Positions 1 to 8,868 are shown, counted from the stretch's first letter. The stretch: 64,000 bases of DNA from G965267605 sp965267605 (GCA_965267605.1 OZ254088.1:62001-126000); one strand, 5' to 3'. Translations and numbers: made by a program. Notes: a model not told the origin generated them from the letters alone.

Positions 1-1
1 C

Positions 2-1576
2 ATGGCAGGAGGTGCCTATTACCTTGATTTCTGGCATGTTCAGGAAGATTGGGCAGGCGACCAAAACACCACTGCAATCTTCGTTTCCAATAACGGTGGC
101 TCTACGTGGGTGAGAATTGACAGTATATTCCAGAACGTTTCTCAGTGGACCAACAGGAATTACTTCTTGAATTCATACATCACCCTGACCGCTAACATGC
201 AGATCAAGTTTAAAGGGTTCATCGATTACGGGTATGGAATCGGTATCGATAGTGTAGATATCTATGCTGCCCCGAGTGATGATATTGGTGTAACGCAGTT
301 GATCTCGCCAACAAGTGCATGTGGGCTTACGGCCGCTGAACAGGTGCAGGTACAGATCACCAATTTCGGTACAGACACCGCTCAGAACTTCAGTGTTTCA
401 TATCAGGTGGATGCGCAGCCAGTGGTTACAGAATCGTTTGCAGGAATGATTCTACCAGGCCAAACTGGAACGCACACTTTTGCTGCAACAGCCAATTTAG
501 GTGTGGCACAGACATATAGTATTACTTCCTATACCACGTTTGCGGCAGACCTGAACAACCAGAATGATACATTGAAGAATGTTCAGGTAACCAACGCTCC
601 ACTTGGAGGTATGGTAGTTACCTACAACCAGCGGGTGAGTATTCCGGACAGTGATCCGAATGGAGTAGTAACCTCTGTATATGCATGCGGACTCCCTAAC
701 CAACTTGGGGCTTGTCTGAAGCTGAAGTCATTGACGATCGATTCGATCATCCATACGTTCAACGGAGACTTGAATATATTCCTGATTTCACCGTGGAACG
801 ATACGGTTGAGGTGTCTACAGGAAATGGTTCAGGTGGTGATGACTATATCGCTGCGGTATTCACAGATACTTCTCAGAACCCAATTACGGGAGCACCAAC
901 CACAGGACCTATTACAGGTGTTTGGCGTGTAGAAGAGGTGACTGGGCTTTCTAAGTTCCACACGCTTCAAGATCCAAACGGTGAATGGAAGCTGTTTGTG
1001 TACGATGATGCAGGTGCGGATACCGGAAGCGTTTTCAAATGGACCATCGAATTCGAATTGGGTAACACACCGGTGGTAGCGCTGGGTAGTGATACAACTA
1101 TTTGTGAAACAAATTCAACCGTATTCCTGGATGCGGGATTTGGTGCCAACTACACGTATAGCTGGAGCAATGCGCTCACATCTCAAACGCAGATTGTAAG
1201 TAAAGCTTCACTGGGCTTAGGTGTACATACGTTCTACGTTGATGTAACGGACACTTCAAGCCAATGTGCGAGTGCAGACACAATTACCATTACGGTGGAT
1301 GATTGCGTTGGTCTTCCAGAGCACGTTCAGGGAACAGTTAAGGTAATGCCGATCCCTGCTAATGACCAACTGACTGTTGTGATGAGCGACATGGTTGGAA
1401 CAGCAAGCTGGGAAATCATTACGATCGATGGCCGCGTTGTGCGACAAGATCAGGTAACGGGTAACAGTGAGATCAGATTCAATGTTGATGTGAAAGATCT
1501 TACGAACGGTATGTACCTGCTTCGGGTCAAAGACCGAACAGGGTCCATTACCAAACGATTGACAATTCAACACTAA
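2..1576 (+). CDS. T9SS type A sorted protein with P-domain (5' end missing)
   Basis: The 3' part of a large secreted protein; the frame is open to the window edge, so the first ATG is probably internal. The first ~95 residues look like the end of a beta-sandwich (MAM/jelly-roll-like) domain. Residues ~200-355 resemble a proprotein convertase P-domain (SIIHTFNGDLNIFLISP, then GVWRVEEV and DPNGEWKLFVYDDA). The last ~75 residues form a type A T9SS sorting domain (PIPANDQLTV, then GMYLLRVKD). P-domain plus sorting domain suggests a cell-surface or released protein, often a peptidase or adhesin, but any catalytic part lies upstream of the window. It ends just before a strong terminator. Confidence 0.8.
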   Translation: MAGGAYYLDFWHVQEDWAGDQNTTAIFVSNNGGSTWVRIDSIFQNVSQWTNRNYFLNSYITLTANMQIKFKGFIDYGYGIGIDSVDIYAAPSDDIGVTQLISPTSACGLTAAEQVQVQITNFGTDTAQNFSVSYQVDAQPVVTESFAGMILPGQTGTHTFAATANLGVAQTYSITSYTTFAADLNNQNDTLKNVQVTNAPLGGMVVTYNQRVSIPDSDPNGVVTSVYACGLPNQLGACLKLKSLTIDSIIHTFNGDLNIFLISPWNDTVEVSTGNGSGGDDYIAAVFTDTSQNPITGAPTTGPITGVWRVEEVTGLSKFHTLQDPNGEWKLFVYDDAGADTGSVFKWTIEFELGNTPVVALGSDTTICETNSTVFLDAGFGANYTYSWSNALTSQTQIVSKASLGLGVHTFYVDVTDTSSQCASADTITITVDDCVGLPEHVQGTVKVMPIPANDQLTVVMSDMVGTASWEIITIDGRVVRQDQVTGNSEIRFNVDVKDLTNGMYLLRVKDRTGSITKRLTIQH

Positions 1577-1580
1577 ATAG

Positions 1581-1607
1581 AAAAAGGCTCCTTCGGGAGC
1601 CTTTTTT
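1581..1607 (+). terminator. Intrinsic terminator after the P-domain protein
   Basis: A GGCTCC / TTCG / GGAGCC hairpin at 1586-1601, flanked by an A-run on the left and six T on the right. It begins 4 nt after the stop codon of the preceding gene. The UUCG loop and U-run make it a textbook intrinsic terminator. Confidence 0.92.
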
Positions 1608-1623
1608 CATCAATTAACCCATC

Positions 1624-2724
1624 ATGAGATTTATTCTGGTGCTGGCTTTATCCTTGATGCTTGCTCCATTCGTGAGTGGTCAATGTGGCAACGGCAAATG
1701 TGAGGAGGGAGAATCGAAGAACAATTGCTTGCGTGATTGCAGAGTTGCGTCTTTGGAGAAAGTGTTGGAGAATGGTGGAAGGGTGGATTGGTGCCCGATT
1801 ACAAATCTCATTGCGCTGGATAAACGAACGGGTAAGCATTACGATGTGTATACCATGATGCCAGATGGCAGGGAATTGACCTGTGTTACCTGTGAATTAC
1901 CCGGGGCTCCACAAAAGCACAATGGTCAACCAACCTGGCACCCGTTGGGAGAGTTTTTGGTGTATCAAGCCGAACAGAAGCAGCATCGGGGTAGATCCAG
2001 ATTTGCGCATCCGGGCCGTGGCAAGTTCAACGACCTCTGGGTGTACCATTTAGGAAGCAAAAAAGCTTCCCTGTTGATGCCTGCCGAAGATCAATACAGC
2101 GGAGGAGTATTGCACCCGCACTTTTCTCACGATGGGTCAATGCTTAGCTGGACAGAATTGATAGCCCCATTTAAGATGAAGCCCAAGGGAAGAATGTTTG
2201 GTGGCTGGAAGTTGAAGGTGGCTGATGTGAAGATTGAAGGCGGGAAGATGACCTTGGTCAATATTCGATCCTATAGTCCTTTTGGTACATTATTCTACGA
2301 GAACCATGGGTTTTCACCAGACGGGAAGGAGCTCCTTTTCACGAGTTGCGTGAAAGAAAACCAAAGTCCGCTTGGTGGCAATCAGATATGTAAGATGAAT
2401 TTGAAATCGGAGGAGGTGAAAGTCCTAACTGATGAGGGATACAATGAGCATGCAGCTTATTTTGAAAATGGGAAGAAGATCCTTTGGGGTACCAATCGAG
2501 GGAACAAGAACAAAGGGATGGATTATTGGGTAATGAATGCAGATGGCACCCAAAAACAAAGACTTACCTGGTTCAATCAGAAGAATTCAATCGACAAGCA
2601 AAGAGGGAAGATGATGGCGATTGATATGAGCTTTGATCGCGCGGGTGAACAATTGATCTTTTACGTCCAGAAAGGAGTGCTTGGGAAGTCGGGAGATGTC
2701 TATTTGCTAAAATTCAAAAAATAG
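1624..2724 (+). CDS. Secreted PD40/TolB-like beta-propeller protein
   Basis: 366 residues with an N-terminal signal peptide (about residues 1-19). A small cysteine-rich segment follows, CGNGKCEEGESKNNCLRDC, a motif seen at the start of several secreted proteins. The rest carries repeated PD40/WD40-like blades: LDKRTGKHYDVYTMMPDG, PTWHPLGEFLVYQA, HFSHDGSMLSW, GFSPDGKELLFTS, YWVMNADGTQKQRLTW. Such TolB-like propellers usually bind proteins or peptidoglycan-associated partners in the periplasm or at the surface; the partner is unknown here. It stands alone between a terminator and a convergent phosphatase gene. The fold is fairly certain, the function unknown. Confidence 0.75.
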   Translation: MRFILVLALSLMLAPFVSGQCGNGKCEEGESKNNCLRDCRVASLEKVLENGGRVDWCPITNLIALDKRTGKHYDVYTMMPDGRELTCVTCELPGAPQKHNGQPTWHPLGEFLVYQAEQKQHRGRSRFAHPGRGKFNDLWVYHLGSKKASLLMPAEDQYSGGVLHPHFSHDGSMLSWTELIAPFKMKPKGRMFGGWKLKVADVKIEGGKMTLVNIRSYSPFGTLFYENHGFSPDGKELLFTSCVKENQSPLGGNQICKMNLKSEEVKVLTDEGYNEHAAYFENGKKILWGTNRGNKNKGMDYWVMNADGTQKQRLTWFNQKNSIDKQRGKMMAIDMSFDRAGEQLIFYVQKGVLGKSGDVYLLKFKK

Positions 2725-2726
2725 AC

Positions 2727-4223
2727 CTACACTCTCATTCCGATCATGAGCCAATCGTCAAGCTGTTCTACCTCGCCCTGCCAGTCACGAATGGTTTTCA
2801 AAACTGTGGCACCTTGTGATTTCATGTCCTGGTTTTGAATAGAAACAAGAAGCTCCTTCAGCTTCACGGCTTTGAATTTGCGTTCTTTTGGTCCTCCAAA
2901 TTGATCAGACAATCCATCAGAGTAGATGTAGATCGAATCACCAGGAAGGAGCTCAAATTCGTGCTCGGTGAATGGGCCGGTCCGTTCATATGAACCCACG
3001 GGCATTCTGTCTGATGCTAGTGTGATGAGTTCTCCGTTGCGGATTACATACCCGCAATTGTGAGCACCTGCGAATTTCATGATGTTGTTCTCCAGGTCAA
3101 AGTAACAGAGAGAAATGTCCATGCCATCTCTAACATGCGCACTTCCATGTTCTTCGAACGCTTTCACCACATATTCTCTTGCTTTGTTAAGAATGGCAGC
3201 CGGAGCTTCCAATCCGTTTTCATCGAGTGCACGGTTCAAACTGTTGTAGCAAACCAGACTTACAAACGCACCGGGTACGCCATGACCCGTAGCATCTGCC
3301 GCTGCAACCAGGAATCGTTTGCCGGTTTCGCCTAGCTTTCTGTGCCAATAGAAATCTCCGGAAACAATATCACGTGGTTCATACAGTATAAAAGCGTCCG
3401 AGAAATGCTCTGCAATCTGCTCATCAGGAGGAAGAATTGAATTCTGTATTCTTTTCGCGTAAGTGATAGAGCTTAGGATGTCTGCGTTCTTCTCTTCAAT
3501 GATGAGCTTTTGCTCCTGAATCATGTCTCGCTCTTCAGTAACGATGTCTTTCTGCCTTTGAAGGCGCACAGAACGCAGGATCACAAGTGCAATAATGATC
3601 GAAATAATCAATGATACTGCTGTGATAATAATGTTGGTGATCCGTATGCTTCGGAAGGATGCTTGCACCTCCTTCTCTTCAGCAACTGCATCAAGTTTGA
3701 GCTTGTTGATCAGCAATTCCAGCAAGGTGTCTACTTCATCACATTTGAAATTCGATTGTTCCAGGTGACCTTGCTCTACCTCCAGTACGCGAACGTTAAA
3801 ATCGTTGTAAGCATCAATGGAGTTGAGCTTCTGCATGATTTGCTTTTGTTCCATCAAAGCTGCCATCAATGCAGACACGATTTTCTCATGCAGTTCCACA
3901 TACTCCGGATTAGTCCATTCTTCAGACTGCTCTTTACACTCCTCTATCAACGGTGGAAACACCTCGTTATGAAGTGCTTTCAATGCTGCTTTGTCGGGAT
4001 CATCACTGATATCCTGTATATACCAGGAATAGGTGAAATTCTTGGCCTTCGTAACGTTGATCTGAAGGTCACTTAGAAGAATGATCGATGGTTGGATCAC
4101 CATCGCGTTCTGGCTCGTTAGTTCCCTGCTCTTGTCGAGGTTGTTTAGCCCAATATAGCCTGCAATCGAGTAAACAACGATCAGGAAGATAAAACCGGTT
4201 AATATGCGAGCGTTAATGCTCAT
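2727..4223 (-). CDS. Membrane sensor SpoIIE-type (PP2C) serine phosphatase
   Basis: 498 residues. TM1 at about residues 5-25, then a helical extracytoplasmic region (about 30-185) resembling the four-helix bundle of chemoreceptors, TM2 at about 193-215, a short coiled coil, and a SpoIIE/PP2C phosphatase domain from about 250 to the end. Metal-binding signatures are present: SGDFYW, AAADATGHGVPGAF, RDGMDISL, YSDGLSDQFGG. These proteins dephosphorylate anti-sigma-factor antagonists or similar partners on an external cue. No partner-switch genes (STAS or RsbW-like) are visible nearby. It is transcribed divergently from the YfiR-like gene. Its catalytic domain is paralogous to the one at 31287-33602 (compare the ends WQGEVEQLDD and WQGELDQIDD). 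Confidence 0.85.
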   Translation of the reverse strand: MSINARILTGFIFLIVVYSIAGYIGLNNLDKSRELTSQNAMVIQPSIILLSDLQINVTKAKNFTYSWYIQDISDDPDKAALKALHNEVFPPLIEECKEQSEEWTNPEYVELHEKIVSALMAALMEQKQIMQKLNSIDAYNDFNVRVLEVEQGHLEQSNFKCDEVDTLLELLINKLKLDAVAEEKEVQASFRSIRITNIIITAVSLIISIIIALVILRSVRLQRQKDIVTEERDMIQEQKLIIEEKNADILSSITYAKRIQNSILPPDEQIAEHFSDAFILYEPRDIVSGDFYWHRKLGETGKRFLVAAADATGHGVPGAFVSLVCYNSLNRALDENGLEAPAAILNKAREYVVKAFEEHGSAHVRDGMDISLCYFDLENNIMKFAGAHNCGYVIRNGELITLASDRMPVGSYERTGPFTEHEFELLPGDSIYIYSDGLSDQFGGPKERKFKAVKLKELLVSIQNQDMKSQGATVLKTIRDWQGEVEQLDDWLMIGMRV

Positions 4224-4301
4224 TGAGGGTTAATTTACTAATAGAATACCATCTGACACATCAAATCGGACGAGCGGTAACAGTTGGGATGTAATGTTGG
4301 T

Positions 4302-4309
4302 TATATTTG
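4302..4309 (+). promoter_or_regulatory. Candidate -7 element TATATTTG before the YfiR-like gene
   Basis: TATATTTG matches the Bacteroidota -7 consensus TAnnTTTG exactly and lies 4 nt before the GTG start. A good upstream TTTG at 19-21 nt is not seen, so this is moderate evidence. If used, the mRNA would be almost leaderless, or translation would begin at ATG 4338. Confidence 0.35.
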
Positions 4310-4313
4310 AGTA

Positions 4314-4826
4314 GTGCGTAAGGTCTGTACATATGTAATGTTTATGGCTTGTTTGCTGTTCTGGTCGACCGGGAAGTCGCAGAGCAGGGAACAGGTGTAT
4401 TCTGGTATGATTCTGCATATTATGAAGTACGTAGAATGGCCTGCCTACAAGAATGATAAGATGACCATTGGTATCATGGATGACCCCAAGTTGGTGGCTT
4501 CTATGAACAAGAAGGCGGTAGGAAAACAAGTGCACTTCAAGAATATTTCGGTCCTTAAATTGACAGATGCTGCGTCTTTGGCCACGCTGGATCTGCTCTT
4601 TGTGCCTAAGAGATCTCACAAATTACTTCCCAAGGCATCTGCCGCAGCTGCTAAGTCGAAGGTGTTGATCGTGTCCGAAGGAGGATCCATTACGCTTCAG
4701 GGTGTAGCGTTTAGTTTCGAGCAGAAGCAGGGAAGATTGCAATTGGAGTTGTCGCAAGGAAAGCTGGACAAGTACGGATTTAAGGTGTCGCAACAATTAA
4801 AACGGTTTGCTGTGGTGAAGTCATGA
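4314..4826 (+). CDS. YfiR-like periplasmic protein (DUF4154)
   Basis: 170 residues from a GTG start that gives a good signal peptide (RK charge, hydrophobic stretch, cleavage near residue 23). ATG at 4338 is a shorter alternative lacking the positive charges. The mature part matches the YfiR/DUF4154 pattern: YSGMILHIMKYVEWP near the N-terminus, MTIGIMDDP, LDLLFVPKRS, KVLIVSEGGSITLQGVAFSF. In Pseudomonas, YfiR is a periplasmic inhibitor of a membrane diguanylate cyclase. Here no cyclase is adjacent; the divergent neighbour is a membrane phosphatase with a periplasmic sensor region. It overlaps the downstream barrel gene by 4 nt, so the two are co-translated. Confidence 0.75.
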   Translation: MRKVCTYVMFMACLLFWSTGKSQSREQVYSGMILHIMKYVEWPAYKNDKMTIGIMDDPKLVASMNKKAVGKQVHFKNISVLKLTDAASLATLDLLFVPKRSHKLLPKASAAAAKSKVLIVSEGGSITLQGVAFSFEQKQGRLQLELSQGKLDKYGFKVSQQLKRFAVVKS

Positions 4827-5824
4827 AGAAGCTACTCATCATACCGTTGTTGCTGGCTGCTTTCTGGATAAAGGGTCAGGGGTGCAGTGATCCAGGTATC
4901 TGTACGATTGGAACGCTGAATTCTGCAACATCCAAGGATTCCGCTTCAGAATTTCCTTTGGATTCTGCTTCGTTGGAAGACCTGATGACTGCGACTTTCG
5001 TAGACGAAAAATGGAAGGCGTCCATTGCAGCAGTTTACGCGCTGGGAGCACCCAATAATTTCTTGATTTACACTTCAACCTTCCGGTTCTCATATAGATT
5101 GAAGAAAAGGGTGTTGTTGAACGTAAAGGTTCCCGTGAGTTTTGTGACCGGTGATTTAGGTAACAATTCCGGAGTGGGAGACATTACGGTGAGTTTACAG
5201 AATACATTCCGTAACGCTGGAGGCAAGCGCTTCGCATACATTGTTGGGGTAGTGTTACCATCTGGTGATGCCAACAATTCGGATAATGGCTTTGTGTTGC
5301 CTATGCAATATCAAACAACGCTTGGGGCAGTGAATGCGTTGGTAGGACTTTCCGGAACCTATAGAGGTTGGAGCGGCTCATTTGGATATCAGCATAGTTT
5401 TGGAGCCAACGGCAATACCTTCAGCACCTCCGGGTTGGAGCTTGATCCGAATATGCCAGGTTATGATGAACTGAATCCAAAACGAAATCTCTATGTCTCG
5501 TCTAATCAGATCGTTCGTTCTGGAGACTTGTTCCTTCGACTTGAGAAACGTATTAAGATCAAGAAGTTTGGATTGTATTTCGGAGCGCTCCCTATCTACA
5601 GAGTGGCAGAATCTACAATCCTCACAGATAGTGTTGGTCGGCTTTCAGTTGCTGGGTCGGATGGACTTACGCTGAATTTAACCGCTGGGATGAACTACAA
5701 CTTCAATAGGAATTCTTCCCTTAGGTTTATCTACGGAAAGCCATTCGTTCAGCGAACGAACCTACCTGACGGCCTTGGAAGACGGCAGGTGATGATCCTT
5801 TCCTATACCCACAAGATGTGGTAA
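4823..5824 (+). CDS. Outer-membrane beta-barrel protein
   Basis: 333 residues with a signal peptide (about 1-19). From about residue 60 there are alternating amphipathic strands with aromatic girdles (FRFSYRLKKRVLLNVKVPVS, DITVSLQNTFRNA, FAYIVGVVLPSG), and it ends in an aromatic residue (SYTHKMW), as expected of an outer-membrane barrel. The segment VVLPSGDANNSDNG recalls the phenol-degradation MetA-like/transporter barrel group, but I cannot assign a substrate. The start overlaps the YfiR-like gene by ATGA, and the P450 gene starts within its last codons, so the three are likely one operon. Confidence 0.65.
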   Translation: MKKLLIIPLLLAAFWIKGQGCSDPGICTIGTLNSATSKDSASEFPLDSASLEDLMTATFVDEKWKASIAAVYALGAPNNFLIYTSTFRFSYRLKKRVLLNVKVPVSFVTGDLGNNSGVGDITVSLQNTFRNAGGKRFAYIVGVVLPSGDANNSDNGFVLPMQYQTTLGAVNALVGLSGTYRGWSGSFGYQHSFGANGNTFSTSGLELDPNMPGYDELNPKRNLYVSSNQIVRSGDLFLRLEKRIKIKKFGLYFGALPIYRVAESTILTDSVGRLSVAGSDGLTLNLTAGMNYNFNRNSSLRFIYGKPFVQRTNLPDGLGRRQVMILSYTHKMW

Positions 5825-7122
5825 TACCAGAAGTAAAGACTTCCGGTATGCTAGGTGATCTGAAAACCTATGTTTCAGATCCACTCGCTTATTTACAGGA
5901 ACAACAACGTGTACATGGAGATATATTCCGTTTTCGTGTGGGTAACAGGCGATTGATTTTTATCAATCATCCAGACCATATCGAATATGTGCTAAAGGCC
6001 AATCACAGGAATTACAGAAAGAACCTGGCTTATCGAAAGTTGAGGTTGTTGTTGGGTGATGGCTTGTTTACCAGTGAGGGAGATTATTGGCTGAAGCAAC
6101 GGAGGCTTGCCGCACCAGCGTTCAGAAAAGAGCAGATCGACCTGTACATGCAATGGATGTTGGACCTCACTGAAACACAATTATCGAAGTGGGATGGAAG
6201 AGTAGATCTGACCCATGAGATGACCGATCTTACATTGAAGATCGTTACCCGGTGTTTGTTAGGAATGGGTGTGGAAGAAGAAGTGAAAGTAGTGGAGGAG
6301 CATCTTCCCTTTGCGCTTCAGCACATGTTGAAGGTCATTACTTCACCCGCTGCCGCCCCGCATTGGCTCCCCACTGCCAGCAACCTCCAGTTTCGCAGGA
6401 GCAGAAAAAAGATTGATGAACAGGTATACAAGCTCATCGATCTGAAGATGAAGGATGGAGGCAAGGATGATCTGCTGAGCGCGCTGATTGCGGTTGAAGA
6501 TCAGGATACAGGGGAGAAGATGACACGAAGTCAATTACGTGATGAGGTAATCACCTTTTTTCTGGCTGGTCATGAGACTAGCGCCATTGCTGCGCAATGG
6601 GTGCTCCTGCTTTTAGAGCAAAACCCTCAATGGAAAGCAAAGGTGAGAAGCGAACTTGCCAGTGGAAACATTGATGATATCATGGCAAGCCGAAGTCTTG
6701 ATCTGGTCATTAAAGAGGGCATGCGTTTGCGAACACCTATTTGGATCATGGGGCGTGAGGCCTTGAAAGCAGATCAGTTAGATGCTTATTCTATTCAGGC
6801 GGGCGACAGTATTATTTTCAGCCCCTATATGGTACACCAGCATAAAGCGTTTTGGGAAGATCCTGAACAATTTGACCCTGAGCGGTTTAACAGGGAGCAA
6901 GCACATGCGTTTGCATACTTCCCATTTGGAGGTGGTCCAAGGGTTTGCATTGGTAACCACTTCGCGATGGCAGAACTTAAGATCATCATCGGGAAGGTGT
7001 TGCTGAAGGATATCTCAATGAAGACGGATGAACCCGGGTACAGCTATTCCATTACTTTGCGGCCGGAAAGACCGCTGATAGCCCAGTATTATGAAACTGT
7101 TCGAGGGCAATCCCTATTTTAG
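5818..7122 (+). CDS. Cytochrome P450
   Basis: 434 residues from GTG 5818, overlapping the barrel gene by 7 nt; ATG 5848 is an alternative, but the segment before it fits the usual P450 N-terminal pattern. Hallmarks: helix I FFLAGHETSAIAAQW, the ExxR motif EGMRLRTP, and the heme loop FPFGGGPRVCIGNHFA with the thiolate ligand at Cys377. There is no N-terminal anchor, so it is a soluble class that needs separate redox partners. The ferredoxin and flavoprotein reductase at 21-23 kb could serve but are not adjacent. The substrate is unknown; the sequence resembles bacterial fatty-acid or terpene-hydroxylating P450s in a general way. Confidence 0.93.
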   Translation: MVIPEVKTSGMLGDLKTYVSDPLAYLQEQQRVHGDIFRFRVGNRRLIFINHPDHIEYVLKANHRNYRKNLAYRKLRLLLGDGLFTSEGDYWLKQRRLAAPAFRKEQIDLYMQWMLDLTETQLSKWDGRVDLTHEMTDLTLKIVTRCLLGMGVEEEVKVVEEHLPFALQHMLKVITSPAAAPHWLPTASNLQFRRSRKKIDEQVYKLIDLKMKDGGKDDLLSALIAVEDQDTGEKMTRSQLRDEVITFFLAGHETSAIAAQWVLLLLEQNPQWKAKVRSELASGNIDDIMASRSLDLVIKEGMRLRTPIWIMGREALKADQLDAYSIQAGDSIIFSPYMVHQHKAFWEDPEQFDPERFNREQAHAFAYFPFGGGPRVCIGNHFAMAELKIIIGKVLLKDISMKTDEPGYSYSITLRPERPLIAQYYETVRGQSLF

Positions 7123-7137
7123 CGCACATTCATAAGT

Positions 7138-7917
7138 ATGCGATACGGACTATTTACGCGCATTTTCAACAAGATCGACTCGAGATTGAAATTCCCCAAT
7201 TTACGGGAAGGTGAAATAGGGGTCCAGGTTGGATTTGATCTGTCTTCGGCAAACCTGACGACAGACGTGTTGCGTATGGCGCATCGCGTTGGACCTAGTG
7301 GTTTAGTGGTGGCAATTGATCCTGATCCCGCCAATCATGCAAGTATGCAAAAGGTTATAGATCACTTGAACCTTAATGTGATTCTTGTGCAGAAGGGAAC
7401 CCATGCCAGGCGTACATCTGAAAAACTGATTCTTGGTACAAGGGCATCGTTCAATATTATTGCCTCCCATCAAGCAGAAGTGGCTAAATCACATACCGAT
7501 GAGACCATTGAAGTAGAGCTGGAACCGTTGGACGATATTCTTGCAGCTTTAGGTGATAAGATTGATTACGCCAGGATCAAGCACATCAGCATTACCAACA
7601 ATGGGGTAGAGTATGATACACTTTTAGGAATGGAGCATATTCTTGAGAAGTGTCCGAACCTGAACCTAACTTTAGCCTCGGGTAGACCCAACAAGTTGGG
7701 GATCATCAATGGCAGGCCGGATCATGTGGTGATCACAGAATTCCTTGAGGAACGTGGATTCACGTGTAGATTGCTGAGACTTAACAAGTCGTTTTGGGCG
7801 GGATTTGTGATAGGGCTACTGAAGAAACGACAGTGGCTCTTTTCCAAAAAACGGTTTGGGTTTTTGATGGCCTCCCGAGGTGATCGAAAGTTGAAGTGGT
7901 ATCAGTCGTTCTCTTAG
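7138..7917 (+). CDS. FkbM-family methyltransferase-like protein
   Basis: 259 residues. The N-terminal half has a Rossmann pattern: EIGVQVGFDLSSANLTTDVLR (modified SAM-binding loop), GLVVAIDPDPANHASMQKVID, LNVILVQKGTH. The middle has VELEPLDDILAALGDKIDYARIKHISITNNGVEYDTLLGM, matching the FkbM signature (D-xxK-IDxxG-E-xxL-G). The loop reads VGFDLSSAN rather than the classical GxGxG, so substrate or cofactor use may differ. The C-terminus is basic. It starts 15 nt after the P450 gene and may be co-transcribed. A small GTTCTC/GAGAAC hairpin (7908-7923) straddles its stop. Confidence 0.65.
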   Translation: MRYGLFTRIFNKIDSRLKFPNLREGEIGVQVGFDLSSANLTTDVLRMAHRVGPSGLVVAIDPDPANHASMQKVIDHLNLNVILVQKGTHARRTSEKLILGTRASFNIIASHQAEVAKSHTDETIEVELEPLDDILAALGDKIDYARIKHISITNNGVEYDTLLGMEHILEKCPNLNLTLASGRPNKLGIINGRPDHVVITEFLEERGFTCRLLRLNKSFWAGFVIGLLKKRQWLFSKKRFGFLMASRGDRKLKWYQSFS

Positions 7918-7922
7918 GAGAA

Positions 7923-8684
7923 CTAATCTTTTACGGTATAAAAACTATTGGCTTGTGCTACTGAAGTTACAACCAGGTCGTTGATACATAGATGATCTGG
8001 AAGCGTGGTAACAAAGTGTGTTAGCATGGCGATATCATCTGCACTCATGGGCTGATAACCGTTGTATATGTCTTTGGCTCGCTGCGCATCTCCTTTGAAT
8101 CTTACCAATGCAAATTCTGTTTCAGCCGCACCAGGACAAAGCCCTGTAACCTTAATACCATCTTTGAGCAGATCTATGCGCATGCCCTTGGTGAGCGCAT
8201 CAACCGCGTGTTTGGAAGCACAGTACACGTTGCCTCTTTCGTAAACTTCCTTCCCGGCAGTAGATCCAATATTGATGATGTGGCCCCTTTGTGATTGCTT
8301 CACCAAGGGCAGGGCGGCCTTGGTCATATAGAGCAATCCCTTAACATTGGTGTCCATCATTTTGTCCCAGTCGTCAGGGTCGCCTTCATCGATGTGGTCA
8401 AGGCCGCTAGCGAGCCCAGCGTTGTTGATCAATACATCAACGTGATTCCAGGAATTCGAAAGCTCGTTTACCGCATTGGCCACCTGATCTCTTTCCCGCA
8501 CATCGAAGGCCAGGGTCACTACGTTGGTTTCGAAGTTGGTTTCAAGTTTTGATTGGAGGTTTTCCAATCTGTCTGCCCTTCTTCCGGTAATGGCAATGTT
8601 GTGACCATTTCTGGCAAACTCTATGGCAATGGCTTCTCCGAAACCTGACGTGGCTCCGGTAACGAGGATGTTCTTCTGCTCCAT
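7923..8684 (-). CDS. SDR-family NAD(P)-dependent oxidoreductase
   Basis: 253 residues of a classical short-chain dehydrogenase. The cofactor-binding TGATSGFG is at residues 9-16, NNAG at 87-90, active-site Asn113, Ser141, Tyr154 and Lys158 (YCASK), followed by CPGAAETEF. It resembles the YdfG/serine 3-dehydrogenase-like group, which reduces or oxidises hydroxy acids, but the substrate cannot be told. It is a single gene. Its 5' leader contains a GC-rich terminator-like hairpin 16 nt before the ATG (see 8687-8720). Confidence 0.88.
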   Translation of the reverse strand: MEQKNILVTGATSGFGEAIAIEFARNGHNIAITGRRADRLENLQSKLETNFETNVVTLAFDVRERDQVANAVNELSNSWNHVDVLINNAGLASGLDHIDEGDPDDWDKMMDTNVKGLLYMTKAALPLVKQSQRGHIINIGSTAGKEVYERGNVYCASKHAVDALTKGMRIDLLKDGIKVTGLCPGAAETEFALVRFKGDAQRAKDIYNGYQPMSADDIAMLTHFVTTLPDHLCINDLVVTSVAQANSFYTVKD

Positions 8685-8686
8685 AG

Positions 8687-8720
8687 GGTAAAATAAGAAA
8701 CCCCCGGTAAAAACCGGGGG
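8687..8720 (-). terminator. Terminator-like hairpin in the SDR 5' leader
   Basis: On the minus strand, CCCCCGGT / TTTT / ACCGGGGG (8720 down to 8701) is followed by TTTCTTATTTT, ending just before the SDR start at 8684. On the plus strand no T-run follows, so the signal works only on the minus strand, where the sole upstream sequence is the intergenic region. It is either an attenuator of the SDR gene or the 3' end of an unannotated small RNA. Confidence 0.6.
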
Positions 8721-8754
8721 TGAACCACTAAACCTATCTAAAACTTTCGGGAAG

Positions 8755-8784
8755 TAAGAAAGTCACTATTGTGACGCTTTCTTA
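8755..8784. promoter_or_regulatory. Dyad between the divergent SDR and MORN genes
   Basis: Inverted repeat TAAGAAAG-TCAC / TATT / GTGA-cg-CTTTCTTA, with only a 2-nt bulge. The core GTCAC-N4-GTGAC looks like a binding site for a dimeric regulator; the longer form could also fold as RNA. The rest of the 184-nt gap holds no gene that I can support. Confidence 0.4.
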
Positions 8785-8868
8785 ATATAAATGTACGCCT
8801 AGCAATTTATTTTGTTGGGGCTGTTTCGTTTTCGGTAACTTGAGCCCATTAACGTGTTATTTCGCTTC

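Noticed and set aside
7908..7923. Terminator between the FkbM-like gene and the SDR gene
   Set aside because: GTTCTC-TTAG-GAGAAC is only a 6-bp A/T-containing stem without a T-run; at most it is a weak signal.
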